64,000 nucleotides of DNA from an uncultured Gammaproteobacteria bacterium. Lineage in GTDB: Bacteria > Pseudomonadota > Gammaproteobacteria > Eutrophobiales > Eutrophobiaceae. Numbering within the stretch: the first letter of the stretch is position 1; each line of letters begins with the position of its first letter. Where the stretch lies: assembly GCA_943788815.1 (NCBI GenBank), contig CALSRS010000003.1:287193-351192 (forward strand), read 5' to 3'. The translations under genes and the position numbers were made by a program. Shown one piece after another: positions 17,173 to 25,676 of the stretch. The notes under the pieces are model-generated. The model saw only the letters and a list, made by a program, of their open reading frames with translations, made no database searches and was not told the origin of the DNA.

Positions 17173-18396
17173 ATGGGGCAGTCATGTGTGGTAATAGGCG
17201 CCAGTCATGCAGCAGCAGGATTTGTAACAGGCTTACGTCAAGACGGCTGGGAAGGTCGTATACAGGTTATTGGTGATGAGCCTTTAATACCGTATCACAG
17301 ACCGCCATTATCAAAGGCGATACTTGCGGGTGAAAAGACAATTGAAGAGAGCTACATCCGTCCTGAAGAAGTTTATAAAAAGGCCAATGTAGAATTTATG
17401 CTCGGTACCCGGGCAGAAGCAATCAATACAGAAAATAAAGAGGTCATTTTGACAGATGGCGCTAAAGTTAGTTTTGACAAGCTAGCGCTGACAGTTGGAT
17501 CAAGGGTAAGAAAGATCACTATGCCCGGAGATGATCTGGAGGGAATTTATTACCTTCGTGATTATAACGATGTCCAGCAAATCAAAATGAAAATTAAGCC
17601 AGGGGGTAATGCAGTCATTATTGGTGGGGGATATATTGGACTTGAAGCCGCTGCCGTACTTAACAAATTGGGTATGAAAGTCACTGTGCTGGAGATGATG
17701 TCCCGCGTATTGGAGAGGGTAACGTCCCCGGAAATATCTGAATTTTACACTCGAGTACACACTGAAGAAGGTGTGAATATCATATGTGAGTTAGGTGCAA
17801 CTGGTCTTGAAGGCAATGAAACAGTTGAGCGCGTGCTTTGCAATGATGGATCAAGTTTTGATGCCGACCTGGTTATTATTGGTATTGGAATTGTTCCTAA
17901 TAGTGAAATCGCCGAACAGGCTGGACTTAAAGTTGAAAATGGTATCGTTGTTGACGAATATGCCAGAACCAGTGATCCTGATATCGTCGCAGCAGGTGAT
18001 TGTACCTATCATTACAACAAAATCTATGACCGATGGATTCGACTTGAATCTGTTCAAAATGCCAGTGACCAGGCCAGAGTGGCCGCCTCAACGGTAGCTG
18101 GAAAGGAAAAAGCCTATAATGCATTACCCTGGTTTTGGTCTGATCAATATGATGTGAAGTTACAGATTGCTGGCTTATCACAAGGTTATCAGGACATTAT
18201 TGTCAGGGGTGATCGCAATTCCAGCAGGAGTTTTGCTGTTTTTTATTTAAAGGACGAACTTGTGATTGCAGTTGATGCCATCAATAAGGCACCTGAGTTT
18301 ATGATGGGTAAACGTCTAATTAGTGACAAACTGAAAATTAACAGAGACAAATTATCTGATGAAAATGTGCATATGAAGGAAGTTGTTATTTCCTGA
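17173..18396 (+). CDS. FAD-dependent NAD(P)H ferredoxin reductase (putidaredoxin/rhodocoxin reductase type)
   Basis: It transfers electrons from NAD(P)H to a 2Fe-2S ferredoxin. It has an FAD-binding motif at the N terminus (VVIGASHAAAGF), the family motif PYHRPPLSKAILAGE, a central NAD-binding motif (IIGGGYIGLEAAAVL), a second FAD motif (VAAGDCTYHYN) and a C-terminal reductase domain. Length is 407 aa, as expected. ATAAGGAG lies 9 bp before ATG. The adrenodoxin-type ferredoxin at 14220-14540 is the obvious partner although two unrelated genes lie between them. Confidence 0.93.
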   Translation: MGQSCVVIGASHAAAGFVTGLRQDGWEGRIQVIGDEPLIPYHRPPLSKAILAGEKTIEESYIRPEEVYKKANVEFMLGTRAEAINTENKEVILTDGAKVSFDKLALTVGSRVRKITMPGDDLEGIYYLRDYNDVQQIKMKIKPGGNAVIIGGGYIGLEAAAVLNKLGMKVTVLEMMSRVLERVTSPEISEFYTRVHTEEGVNIICELGATGLEGNETVERVLCNDGSSFDADLVIIGIGIVPNSEIAEQAGLKVENGIVVDEYARTSDPDIVAAGDCTYHYNKIYDRWIRLESVQNASDQARVAASTVAGKEKAYNALPWFWSDQYDVKLQIAGLSQGYQDIIVRGDRNSSRSFAVFYLKDELVIAVDAINKAPEFMMGKRLISDKLKINRDKLSDENVHMKEVVIS

Positions 18397-18712
18397 ATAA
18401 AATTATTTTTAGATAACATTTATCTCCGCTTGTAACGGTTCTAGTCGTTCAGGAAATCTGTGCAATAAAAATAAATACCATTAATGAAAGAGCATTTCTC
18501 CCTCTACGCAATGTATCAGCAGAAAAATCACCTTGAATAAATTGCTCTATACACAGAGCTATTAGCAAGAATCACGACTGATTTGAGACTTTAATGATAA
18601 GGACACAGCACTTTTATTACCTTGAATCTAATCGTGTTTAAATGCAAGGCGTTAAGAGAAATTGTTTTTTTCTGACATTAATCTCAGGTTTATAACGCTA
18701 ATTTTTTAAAGT
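18397..18712. other. Gene-free intergenic region
   Basis: AT-rich, 316 bp, with several stop codons in every frame. No convincing hairpin terminator, repeat or RNA gene was seen. It probably holds the promoter of the downstream oxidase. Confidence 0.5.
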
Positions 18713-19915
18713 ATGCAATACGATTATCTAATTGTTGGTGGTGGTATCGTTGGCCTATCTTGTGCCTGGCAATTGCAAAAGCGTTATCCACATGCCAGTA
18801 TTCTTTTGCTGGAAAAAGAAAAGGAAATTGCTGCTCATCAGACAGGTCACAACAGTGGTGTAATCCATTCTGGTATCTACTATCAACCTGAGAGCTTGAA
18901 GGCAAACTTCTGTCGACGTGGGCTAATAGAAACAATCCAGTTTTGTCAGGAGCATCAGATTGATTATAAACAGTGTGGCAAGCTACTGGTGGCGACCGAC
19001 CAACTGGAACTTGTCAGAATGCAGGCTTTATACCAGCGTAGTATTGAAAATAATATAGATTGCCAGTTAATTTCTACAGAAACACTCAAAGATATGGAGC
19101 CATGGATTAGTGGCCTGGGTGCAGTTCATATAAAAGCAACTGGAATTGTCGATTACCGTGAAATATGTCGTCATATGGCACGAGTATTTACAGCCAGTGG
19201 AGGAACCATCGAGCTGGCTAACCCGGTGTTAAAGATTGAGGAAAATGACAAACAGATCATATTGCACACAGGCAGAGGACCACGTCATGCAGATATGATG
19301 GTTTGTTGTGCTGGACTACAAGCCGACAGACTTGTAAAAGCGCACGGTATTAATGCCGACTTTCAGATCATTCCATTTAGGGGAGAATACTACAAGCTTA
19401 AGCAGGAATTTTGCGATCATATTAAGCACCTTATTTATCCGATTCCTGATCCTGCTATGCCCTTTCTTGGTATCCATCTGACACCTATGATAGATGGAAC
19501 CGTAACCGTTGGCCCCAATGCTTTACTGGGATTTAAACGGGAAGGCTATGGCCGCTTTAATTTCAGTTTAGCAGACACCTGTGGAATGTTGGGATATGCA
19601 GGATTTTGGCGGGTAATGGGTGCAAATTATAAATCAGGATTTAATGAGATAAGAAACGCCTATTTTAAACGCGCCTATGTTAAACAGGTGACTAAATATT
19701 GCCCCCGCTTAACCTCCGAGGACCTTAGTCATCATACTGCAGGTATCCGTGCGCAGGCGGTATTATCTGATGGGACACTGATACATGATTTTTTATTTGA
19801 GGAAACTAAAAGAGGCGTGCATGTCTGTAACGCACCTTCCCCTGCGGCGAGCTCGGCAATTCCTATTGGAAACTATCTATGTGACAGGGTCAGCGCTAAA
19901 ATTCAGAATCTTTAA
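18713..19915 (+). CDS. lhgO: L-2-hydroxyglutarate oxidase/dehydrogenase
   Basis: A FAD-dependent DAO-family enzyme that oxidises L-2-hydroxyglutarate to 2-oxoglutarate. It has an N-terminal dinucleotide motif (YLIVGGGIVGLSCAWQL), the LhgO pattern HQTGHNSGVIHSGIYY, FRGEYYKL, and the C-terminal AGIRAQAV. The 400-aa length is right. No csiD or gab genes are adjacent. The next gene is convergent and only 2 bp away, so the two transcripts face each other. A D-2-hydroxyglutarate-type dehydrogenase is at 41789. Confidence 0.93.
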   Translation: MQYDYLIVGGGIVGLSCAWQLQKRYPHASILLLEKEKEIAAHQTGHNSGVIHSGIYYQPESLKANFCRRGLIETIQFCQEHQIDYKQCGKLLVATDQLELVRMQALYQRSIENNIDCQLISTETLKDMEPWISGLGAVHIKATGIVDYREICRHMARVFTASGGTIELANPVLKIEENDKQIILHTGRGPRHADMMVCCAGLQADRLVKAHGINADFQIIPFRGEYYKLKQEFCDHIKHLIYPIPDPAMPFLGIHLTPMIDGTVTVGPNALLGFKREGYGRFNFSLADTCGMLGYAGFWRVMGANYKSGFNEIRNAYFKRAYVKQVTKYCPRLTSEDLSHHTAGIRAQAVLSDGTLIHDFLFEETKRGVHVCNAPSPAASSAIPIGNYLCDRVSAKIQNL

Positions 19916-19917
19916 GC

Positions 19918-20574
19918 TTACTGGATAAAGCTGCGTATTTGCGATGCCATGCTGCTACAGGCGCCAGATTGTACGCGGGCGAGGAGTGGAATAGGGATAA
20001 TGACTGCAGGCATATATGAGGTGCCGGAAGACTCTGCACTGATTTTTCCGGACAGGTTCAAATCTTTAAAATCCCATATTACGGCTTCATAATTTGCTTC
20101 ATCATCCCAGGTTGCAAAACCAAAACACCCTGCACCCGTTGGCGCAACGGTACACGATATTGCGCCGGATGAGTCGGTAGTTTCTGTGAATCCATCGATC
20201 CAGACAAAGTAGCGTATATTAAAGTCGTTAAGCTTAGCTGCAACCTGAGGAATCTGGACTAATGTATCCAAATTTTGTACATCCATTGGTGCTTTGCTGG
20301 TTTCAAAATAGGGATACATGCTATCAACAAATGACTGCTCAGGAATGACATTGATTCCACTTAATGAACTATCCAGTGATCTTCCTACGCACTCAACAAA
20401 ATCAAATTCTGTTTCATAACTAGAGTTATTCCTTCTACCTAACACAACAATCGCATCACCTTCATGAATGAGAGTTGTAGAAGTATTTTCCCGGTACTCA
20501 TCAATTACAGTAGTACTCTTACATCCGCCAAGTAGAATTGTGCTAAGGAATAGAAAAATTATCAGAGGTCGCAT
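19918..20574 (-). CDS. Predicted lipoprotein L, last gene of the vWA/ExbB-like cluster
   Basis: An unrecognised protein of about 218 aa. The signal sequence ends in the lipobox LLGGC, so it should be lipid-anchored. The body has IPQVAAKLNDFNIRYFVWIDGF and several cysteines. The start is taken as ATG 20574, overlapping the stop of the upstream gene (TAATG); ATG 20580 is an alternative, while a frame open to 20622 adds only non-signal residues. Its function is unknown; position and coupling tie it to the lipoprotein just upstream. Confidence 0.72.
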   Translation of the reverse strand: MRPLIIFLFLSTILLGGCKSTTVIDEYRENTSTTLIHEGDAIVVLGRRNNSSYETEFDFVECVGRSLDSSLSGINVIPEQSFVDSMYPYFETSKAPMDVQNLDTLVQIPQVAAKLNDFNIRYFVWIDGFTETTDSSGAISCTVAPTGAGCFGFATWDDEANYEAVIWDFKDLNLSGKISAESSGTSYMPAVIIPIPLLARVQSGACSSMASQIRSFIQ

Positions 20575-21206
20575 TAACATAAATCTGGATATTGTGTGCA
20601 ATCTATATTGGATGACAACCATGTTTTTATTTCTGGAACTTTTGAGAAATCCAGCACCATTTTAGCTCCCAGATCTCTCAGCGCCATGGAGATTGCAGTG
20701 TTCAGGCCATTTTCTTTATTTTTAAACAAGGCAGTGTGCGTTTTTCCATAACCGGTGATCTGCCATTCGGTGATCATGTTACCACTCGAGTTGTAAATTT
20801 TTATTCCATATTTTATCCATGCCTCAAACATATCTGAATGAGTCTCTTCAGGCAAAGCAACTTGCATATCCAGTACTTCTGGTTCAAGTACAATATCAAT
20901 ACCAGTTGATTGTGAATTAGGGCTGTCGACTTTATTTACCGAAGAAAACATGGATGGAAGGATATCATTAAACAAAGTCATTCTTGATGTTCGGTTATCA
21001 ATAGTCCAGTCTTTTCTGACCTCTGATTTTTCCGTGAATACATAATTCAGGAAGTTGTCGTTATAGTAAACTCCCAGGGACAACGGCAGACGACTAGCAA
21101 GAGGAGTTGGGACCTCACTGTCAACCTGAAGATTCAGGGTTTTACTGCATCCTGCAATGAAAACCAAAAATCCCAATAATAATAAATTCATGGTCTTTCG
21201 TGGCAT
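20574..21206 (-). CDS. Predicted lipoprotein K
   Basis: An unrecognised 210-aa lipoprotein: MPRKTMNLLLLGFLVFIAGC with lipobox FIAGC (an inner start at the sixth residue is also possible). The body contains SLGVYYNDNFLNYVF, DIVLEPEVLDMQVALPEE and YGIKIYNSSGNMITEWQITGYGKT, a pattern of beta strands seen in outer-membrane-associated lipoproteins of assembly machines, but I cannot name a family. It lies 21 bp downstream of the second vWA gene and overlaps the next gene. Confidence 0.75.
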   Translation of the reverse strand: MPRKTMNLLLLGFLVFIAGCSKTLNLQVDSEVPTPLASRLPLSLGVYYNDNFLNYVFTEKSEVRKDWTIDNRTSRMTLFNDILPSMFSSVNKVDSPNSQSTGIDIVLEPEVLDMQVALPEETHSDMFEAWIKYGIKIYNSSGNMITEWQITGYGKTHTALFKNKENGLNTAISMALRDLGAKMVLDFSKVPEIKTWLSSNIDCTQYPDLC

Positions 21207-21227
21207 ACTTTATACCGTGGTTATTAA

Positions 21228-22226
21228 TTATCTAAATGAATTCAGACCCACAAATGTTCCGCCATTTTTTCGGGTCAGCTCACGCATAAGTGTAGCAAAC
21301 CTTATGCCAGTAAACTGTAAATTTCTTGGATTTGAAAATTGCACAGGAAATCCGACAGAATGAATGCGTACCATAGGATTCCCCTGAGCGTCTTTTTTGT
21401 TTAATTTTTCAACCGTATCAAGGACTTCCTTAATGGATCGACCTGTAAACTCATCACCGAAGATGTACAGGCTAATCTTTTTGTCAGGGCTGTAGAAAGT
21501 AGAAATAGCTTTGACTATCCCTTCTACCGGACTACTGTTACTGAACGGGTTCCAGGTTCGTAGTCTACTGATGATGGCTTTTCTTCTTGCCGAGGTGTCC
21601 GGAATCCACTTCCCTCTATATTCTGAATACATATAATCACCCATATCATTCATGATCTGTATTCCTTTTACTTCGGGGTAAACATCCAAAGTAGTTACAA
21701 GTTGTTCCATCATTTTGTCCCAGCTGTACTGAAACATACTGCCTGAGGTATCGATAATGAATATGATATATTCACTATCTATCGGTATGCCGCCTACAAG
21801 ATCACTCTTTTGATCAATTCTATCTCCCAACAGTCGTTGCATTTCTGCGGTTAATTGCTGTAGCGCAAGTTCAAGCTCCCCCTTAATTACAGAATTAACC
21901 GCATTCTCTTCAGAAATATTAGTTAATTTTGTCTGGGTGCTTGCAAGCTCCTGGCTGAGTCGAGCCACTCTGAGATCCCATTCAGAGATTTGTTCACGTT
22001 TTGCCGTGAGATCTCGATTGAGTACTTTAGCTTCACCTCGGATCTTGAATAGTTCCTCTTGTAGGTCTCTTATGATGCCATCCATAGGTTCAGGCGATAT
22101 TTCAAGTATCACAGGTTCCCCAACCTTGGTAATAACCAGTAGTAGGATAATGGCGCCAAATCCGCAGGTAATAATATCCAGAAATGAAAGGCTGATTACT
22201 TCGCTATTTCGTCGTTTAGATCTCAT
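21228..22226 (-). CDS. ExbD/TolR-like membrane protein with periplasmic von Willebrand A domain (J)
   Basis: 332 aa. A basic N terminus (MRSKRRNS) leads into one membrane helix (about 11-33) carrying Asp17 in the motif SFLDIITCGFGAIILL. Asp in this position recalls the proton-carrying Asp of TolR/ExbD/MotB. Next comes a coiled coil (about 50-140) and a vWA domain with MIDAS motif DTSGS (159-163) and a later YIFGDEF. The start is ATG 22226, preceded by GGAGG; it overlaps the stop of the upstream paralogue (ATGA), and the TTG at 22232 is not needed. I infer that it pairs with the ExbB-like channel at 24643. Confidence 0.85.
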   Translation of the reverse strand: MRSKRRNSEVISLSFLDIITCGFGAIILLLVITKVGEPVILEISPEPMDGIIRDLQEELFKIRGEAKVLNRDLTAKREQISEWDLRVARLSQELASTQTKLTNISEENAVNSVIKGELELALQQLTAEMQRLLGDRIDQKSDLVGGIPIDSEYIIFIIDTSGSMFQYSWDKMMEQLVTTLDVYPEVKGIQIMNDMGDYMYSEYRGKWIPDTSARRKAIISRLRTWNPFSNSSPVEGIVKAISTFYSPDKKISLYIFGDEFTGRSIKEVLDTVEKLNKKDAQGNPMVRIHSVGFPVQFSNPRNLQFTGIRFATLMRELTRKNGGTFVGLNSFR

Positions 22227-23314
22227 GGCCAATCCTCCGATGGACTCATAAATGAGCCACCTGTAATTTGAGCAAGTTGCCAGAACGCTGATGCTGCCAT
22301 AGGATCACCTTCCATAGGCAGTAGTATGATATTAAATGGAATATTGGGCGGTATTTTCTCAACGGCATTTTCAAATAACTGCATCCGGTTTCTACCCGAT
22401 ACTGTCGCACTACGTGGTGGATTTCTTCCCTGAGTCGGTAAGCCATCGGTTATTAGATAAATGTTATCAGGTACCGGGCTGAGACGAGAGATTTCATCGA
22501 ATACATTTTCGAGACTAGTACCTCCTTCAGGAATTATTGATTTCAAATCCTCAAAAACTTGGTTCAGCTGATCATTATTGCTGACTTCCAGCCATTGTCC
22601 TTTTGTATTAGAGACGATGGAGTCTACAGATGAATTAAACGTATATATTTGGTATTTACTGGTAACAGGAAAGCGGGTGCTTAACCATTCAACCATTTCC
22701 AATGCCTGACGCCACTTTGGTGCATTACGCTTTGTCTCATCAGACATATTTCTGGTTCGGATAATATTAACAATTGTTTGTTCCAGCATACTGGCAGATA
22801 CGTCCAGTAGTACCAGTACTCTATTCCCACCCAGCTTTAGACCCGTAAGGTACTGGCGGTTGCCTTCCCCCACAAAACTCCTGGTATCTGAACCAGTGTT
22901 ATCCGTATCAGCTTCTTGTCGTTGTCGTTCTTGATCCAGTTTTCTTAAATCTTGCTTTAACTTTTCTATTTCCGAGTCTTGTGATGCTGAAGCGAGAGCC
23001 TCTTCGAGATTCCCAGATTTGTCATCCAGGTCTTCGGTGATCCTGCGAGCAAGACCTTGCGCGGTAACTATCCTGTTATCTATTACATCAATAGTGTTTA
23101 AGAGTTCAGCAAGACCTTCTTTACCTTCCAGGATTTCTTTTTCTAACATGGAAACCTCTGAGCTTAGGTCTGGCATTTCAATTGTATTTGGAACTGAAGA
23201 TTCTACGTTATGTTTGATTATTAAAAAAAGCAATACCACTGCGCCTAAACCGCAAGACATGATGTCAAGGAATGATAAACCAAAAGTAATTACATCAGTT
23301 CTTTTTTTTGCCAT
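22223..23314 (-). CDS. ExbD/TolR-like membrane protein with periplasmic von Willebrand A domain (I)
   Basis: A 363-aa paralogue of the next gene in the operon. The N-terminal membrane helix (about 11-34) has Asp17 in SFLDIMSCGLGAVVLL, nearly the same as the paralogue. There is a long Glu/Lys/Gln-rich coiled coil (about 48-135) and a vWA domain with variant MIDAS DVSAS (171-175) and YLITDGLPTQG. Its start overlaps the stop of the actin-like gene (TAATG). Two such subunits suggest a heterodimer, as in ExbD/TolR or MotB-type stator dimers. Confidence 0.85.
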   Translation of the reverse strand: MAKKRTDVITFGLSFLDIMSCGLGAVVLLFLIIKHNVESSVPNTIEMPDLSSEVSMLEKEILEGKEGLAELLNTIDVIDNRIVTAQGLARRITEDLDDKSGNLEEALASASQDSEIEKLKQDLRKLDQERQRQEADTDNTGSDTRSFVGEGNRQYLTGLKLGGNRVLVLLDVSASMLEQTIVNIIRTRNMSDETKRNAPKWRQALEMVEWLSTRFPVTSKYQIYTFNSSVDSIVSNTKGQWLEVSNNDQLNQVFEDLKSIIPEGGTSLENVFDEISRLSPVPDNIYLITDGLPTQGRNPPRSATVSGRNRMQLFENAVEKIPPNIPFNIILLPMEGDPMAASAFWQLAQITGGSFMSPSEDWP

Positions 23315-24630
23315 TAGTTTGTCAGTACTTCAATACACTTAATCGTGATGTCACTCCCTGAAATGCTAATTGAATCACCAATTTCTAGACTACTGCCTGT
23401 AGTAATAGTATTGCCATTCAGGCGAACAGTATTATTACTCTCAGGTATTAATTCGGCACCTTTGTCATTGATATGTAATGAGCATTCATTTCTATCATTA
23501 TTGTGTCTGGATATTTTTCCAGCTTGTGAGATATATATAGGGTTTTTCTCAAGTAGATATGCCTTATTATCAATAAGGACGTGGGTTGGTTTGGATATTG
23601 TTCTTGTTACAGATTTACGAGTCTTAATTGTTGCAGTATTTGCAATGATAGATGGTGAAGTGGTCGTTGGCAGACTGGTAATGAGGCTGAGTCCTTCACC
23701 CGTTGTAATTATAGTATTCATGTTTGCAAAACAGCCTTTAAACACAGTGTTTTCATCAATCACAACATGATTATTTATTTGTTCTGAAAATCCTGGGAGC
23801 ACATTGAGTCTGTCTGAAATGAGGCTAGTTTGTTGTCCAGATATCTCTGTGTAAATTTTATCGTAATGGTACTGAAGTTTCTTTAGCAGGGTATCAGGAG
23901 ATAATTTTATCTGGAAGTGCTTGCCCTGGAAGTGTATATCGAGATTGTTTTCCGTTTTGATATCCAGATTCGCTAAGGTTTCCGGAATCGAGTTATAGAG
24001 TATTTGTTCTGTTTCCGCGTGGTGCAGGGGGTCAAACCTGGTCTGGTCAATAAAAAGGTCTGAAAGGTATTCTGCGCAGGTGTCATATATTTCGGAAATG
24101 CCTATGTTATCAATAATCTTGACAGTTTTTCTATATACACTGTCAGTTACTTCGATAGTAGTTAAGACCGTATAGTGTAAGTGAATATCCATGTGTAGAT
24201 ATTCTCCACTATCAGCAATCGCTGAGGTACTTGCAATAGCCGAATCAACCAGTCCAATGGCACTAAACGGACAGGATTCTACAATGCCTAAAAGTAGTGA
24301 TAAATGCTCACGGTTGTAACTGCCAGGAATCGCAAAGATAACTTCCTCTGGCTGTCCAGTCTCTTCATATATGGCCATTAACTGTGTGAAGGCGAGGTCT
24401 GCATTATGTCGTGCAAGCCTTGATGGGATAATTAATGAGTCCTGATTAAGCTGGCTCCAAAATTTATTGCTTGTCTCTCTGGGATTAGTCCGAGAGGCTT
24501 TCCAGGCACTGGCGCCAGTTTCAATTTTATCAGTTTTTAATACTGCATATCCGGGGTTACGCGAAATTATTTCATCCTGATTACTCGCCCTGATTTCACT
24601 ATCATTGATATCAATAATTATTAAAGACAT
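23314..24630 (-). CDS. Actin/Hsp70-fold-like protein with C-terminal FHA-like domain (H)
   Basis: 438 aa, no signal or membrane segment, so cytoplasmic. The N-terminal half has the layout of an Hsp70/actin ATPase: an initial strand LIIIDINDSEIR, then VIFAIPGSYNREHLSLLLG and AIGLVDSAIASTSA, which parallel the Hsp70 segments around the phosphate loops; the second phosphate loop (MDIHLHYTV) lacks the usual glycines, so ATP hydrolysis is doubtful. The last about 90 residues (ISRHNNDRNECSLHI, NTVRLNGNTI, SSLEIGDSISI) look like an FHA phosphothreonine-binding fold. Ribosome binding site GGGAGAG. Both assignments are by pattern and should be tested by structure prediction. Confidence 0.6.
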   Translation of the reverse strand: MSLIIIDINDSEIRASNQDEIISRNPGYAVLKTDKIETGASAWKASRTNPRETSNKFWSQLNQDSLIIPSRLARHNADLAFTQLMAIYEETGQPEEVIFAIPGSYNREHLSLLLGIVESCPFSAIGLVDSAIASTSAIADSGEYLHMDIHLHYTVLTTIEVTDSVYRKTVKIIDNIGISEIYDTCAEYLSDLFIDQTRFDPLHHAETEQILYNSIPETLANLDIKTENNLDIHFQGKHFQIKLSPDTLLKKLQYHYDKIYTEISGQQTSLISDRLNVLPGFSEQINNHVVIDENTVFKGCFANMNTIITTGEGLSLITSLPTTTSPSIIANTATIKTRKSVTRTISKPTHVLIDNKAYLLEKNPIYISQAGKISRHNNDRNECSLHINDKGAELIPESNNTVRLNGNTITTGSSLEIGDSISISGSDITIKCIEVLTN

Positions 24631-24642
24631 AAACTCTCTCCC

Positions 24643-25440
24643 TCAACGGATTTGCATATGCCTTAACAGATTTACATCACAATAACTCTGCGTATCCAAC
24701 ACCAATCTCTCCTGTAATAATTGTAGCTGATGCATAAGAAACATAATGACAATACTAATTACCAGCGCAATAAAGGTTGAATTAAAAGCAACACCAAGGC
24801 TGGCAGTCACCCCGGCTATATCACCTTGAACTGCCTGGTGTGCCTGCCCCAGAGCATCACCGATTCCGCGGACTGTTCCTATAAAACCGATTGAAGGTAT
24901 GGCCCAGATGATATATCTCACCATGGATAATTCTGAATCCAACCTGTTTGATTCAGTTTCGCAAACTTCTCTAACGGCATCGGATACATCCTGAATATTT
25001 CTGGTTGACCCAAACCGTTGTAATGCTGTTAGTAAAGTCCTGGGTAGCAGGTATTCCTGCTCACCTGGGGGAAGAGCCTGCAAGGGCCTGACATACTGGC
25101 GAATATCTTCGGGCAAAATACTCGTTCCGGGCGTGACTTCAAGTAGAGACATTGTAAGTAGTTTACGTTCATGTAAAGCGAATTTTGCTTTAAGCCCTAT
25201 GATGGCAATCATCCAGAAAGCGAGGATAAAACAGGCCTCCTGCTCATAATCTTTTACAACAATGTACAGTGAACGGGGTGCTACAGTAATTGTTCCGGCT
25301 TCCAGTTGTTCCTGTTGCTGTAGTATCAGGGCATCCGCATTTGGGCGAATTACCGTTACATAAACTGCATGAACAATTATGATTGATACAATCAATGCAA
25401 ATAGTTGATAAATAAAGTCAGATACCGGGTTGTGTTTCAT
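24643..25440 (-). CDS. TolQ/ExbB/MotA-family proton channel protein (G)
   Basis: 265 aa with four predicted membrane helices (about 10-31, 68-84, 175-193, 211-236). The last two form the MotA/TolQ/ExbB core: IPSIGFIGTVRGIGDALGQA followed by GVTASLGVAFNSTFIALVIS, matching the conserved L-G-x-x-G-T-V and the final A-x-x-x-T/S helix of ExbB. The extra N-terminal helix pair with a periplasmic loop (about 32-67) differs from plain ExbB/TolQ. It should conduct ions and drive the two ExbD-like vWA proteins encoded just downstream. Confidence 0.88.
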   Translation of the reverse strand: MKHNPVSDFIYQLFALIVSIIIVHAVYVTVIRPNADALILQQQEQLEAGTITVAPRSLYIVVKDYEQEACFILAFWMIAIIGLKAKFALHERKLLTMSLLEVTPGTSILPEDIRQYVRPLQALPPGEQEYLLPRTLLTALQRFGSTRNIQDVSDAVREVCETESNRLDSELSMVRYIIWAIPSIGFIGTVRGIGDALGQAHQAVQGDIAGVTASLGVAFNSTFIALVISIVIMFLMHQLQLLQERLVLDTQSYCDVNLLRHMQIR

Positions 25441-25448
25441 TATTTTTC

Positions 25449-25676
25449 CTAAATATCTACGGGAAATGGGACAGACAAATCTTCAGATATCGATTCAGTT
25501 GGTACGAATGAATCCGGAGCTAAGTTATTTTCCCGAGTAGTTGATGGTTCCTGTGTTGTTTGTATCTCGGGGGATTGTTCAGCTTGCTTAGCTTCATGCT
25601 CGTCAGCAAATACCAGGGCAGGGGATATACAGAACATCCAGACACTCAACAGTTTGTATTGTATTTGTAAATTCAT
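25449..25676 (-). CDS. Small exported protein F of the cluster
   Basis: 75 aa. A signal peptide ending near VFADEHE is followed by about 50 acidic, Pro/Ser/Thr/Glu-rich residues with no predicted fold. The start overlaps the stop of the upstream FGE-domain gene (ATGA) and the stop is 8 bp from the channel gene, so it lies inside the operon. No family recognised; it may be a periplasmic linker or assembly factor. Confidence 0.6.
   Translation of the reverse strand: MNLQIQYKLLSVWMFCISPALVFADEHEAKQAEQSPEIQTTQEPSTTRENNLAPDSFVPTESISEDLSVPFPVDI

Noticed and set aside
22246-23342. Minus-strand 66-aa and plus-strand 107-aa frames over the vWA genes
   Set aside because: Both overlap strongly supported vWA coding sequence and lack recognisable features.
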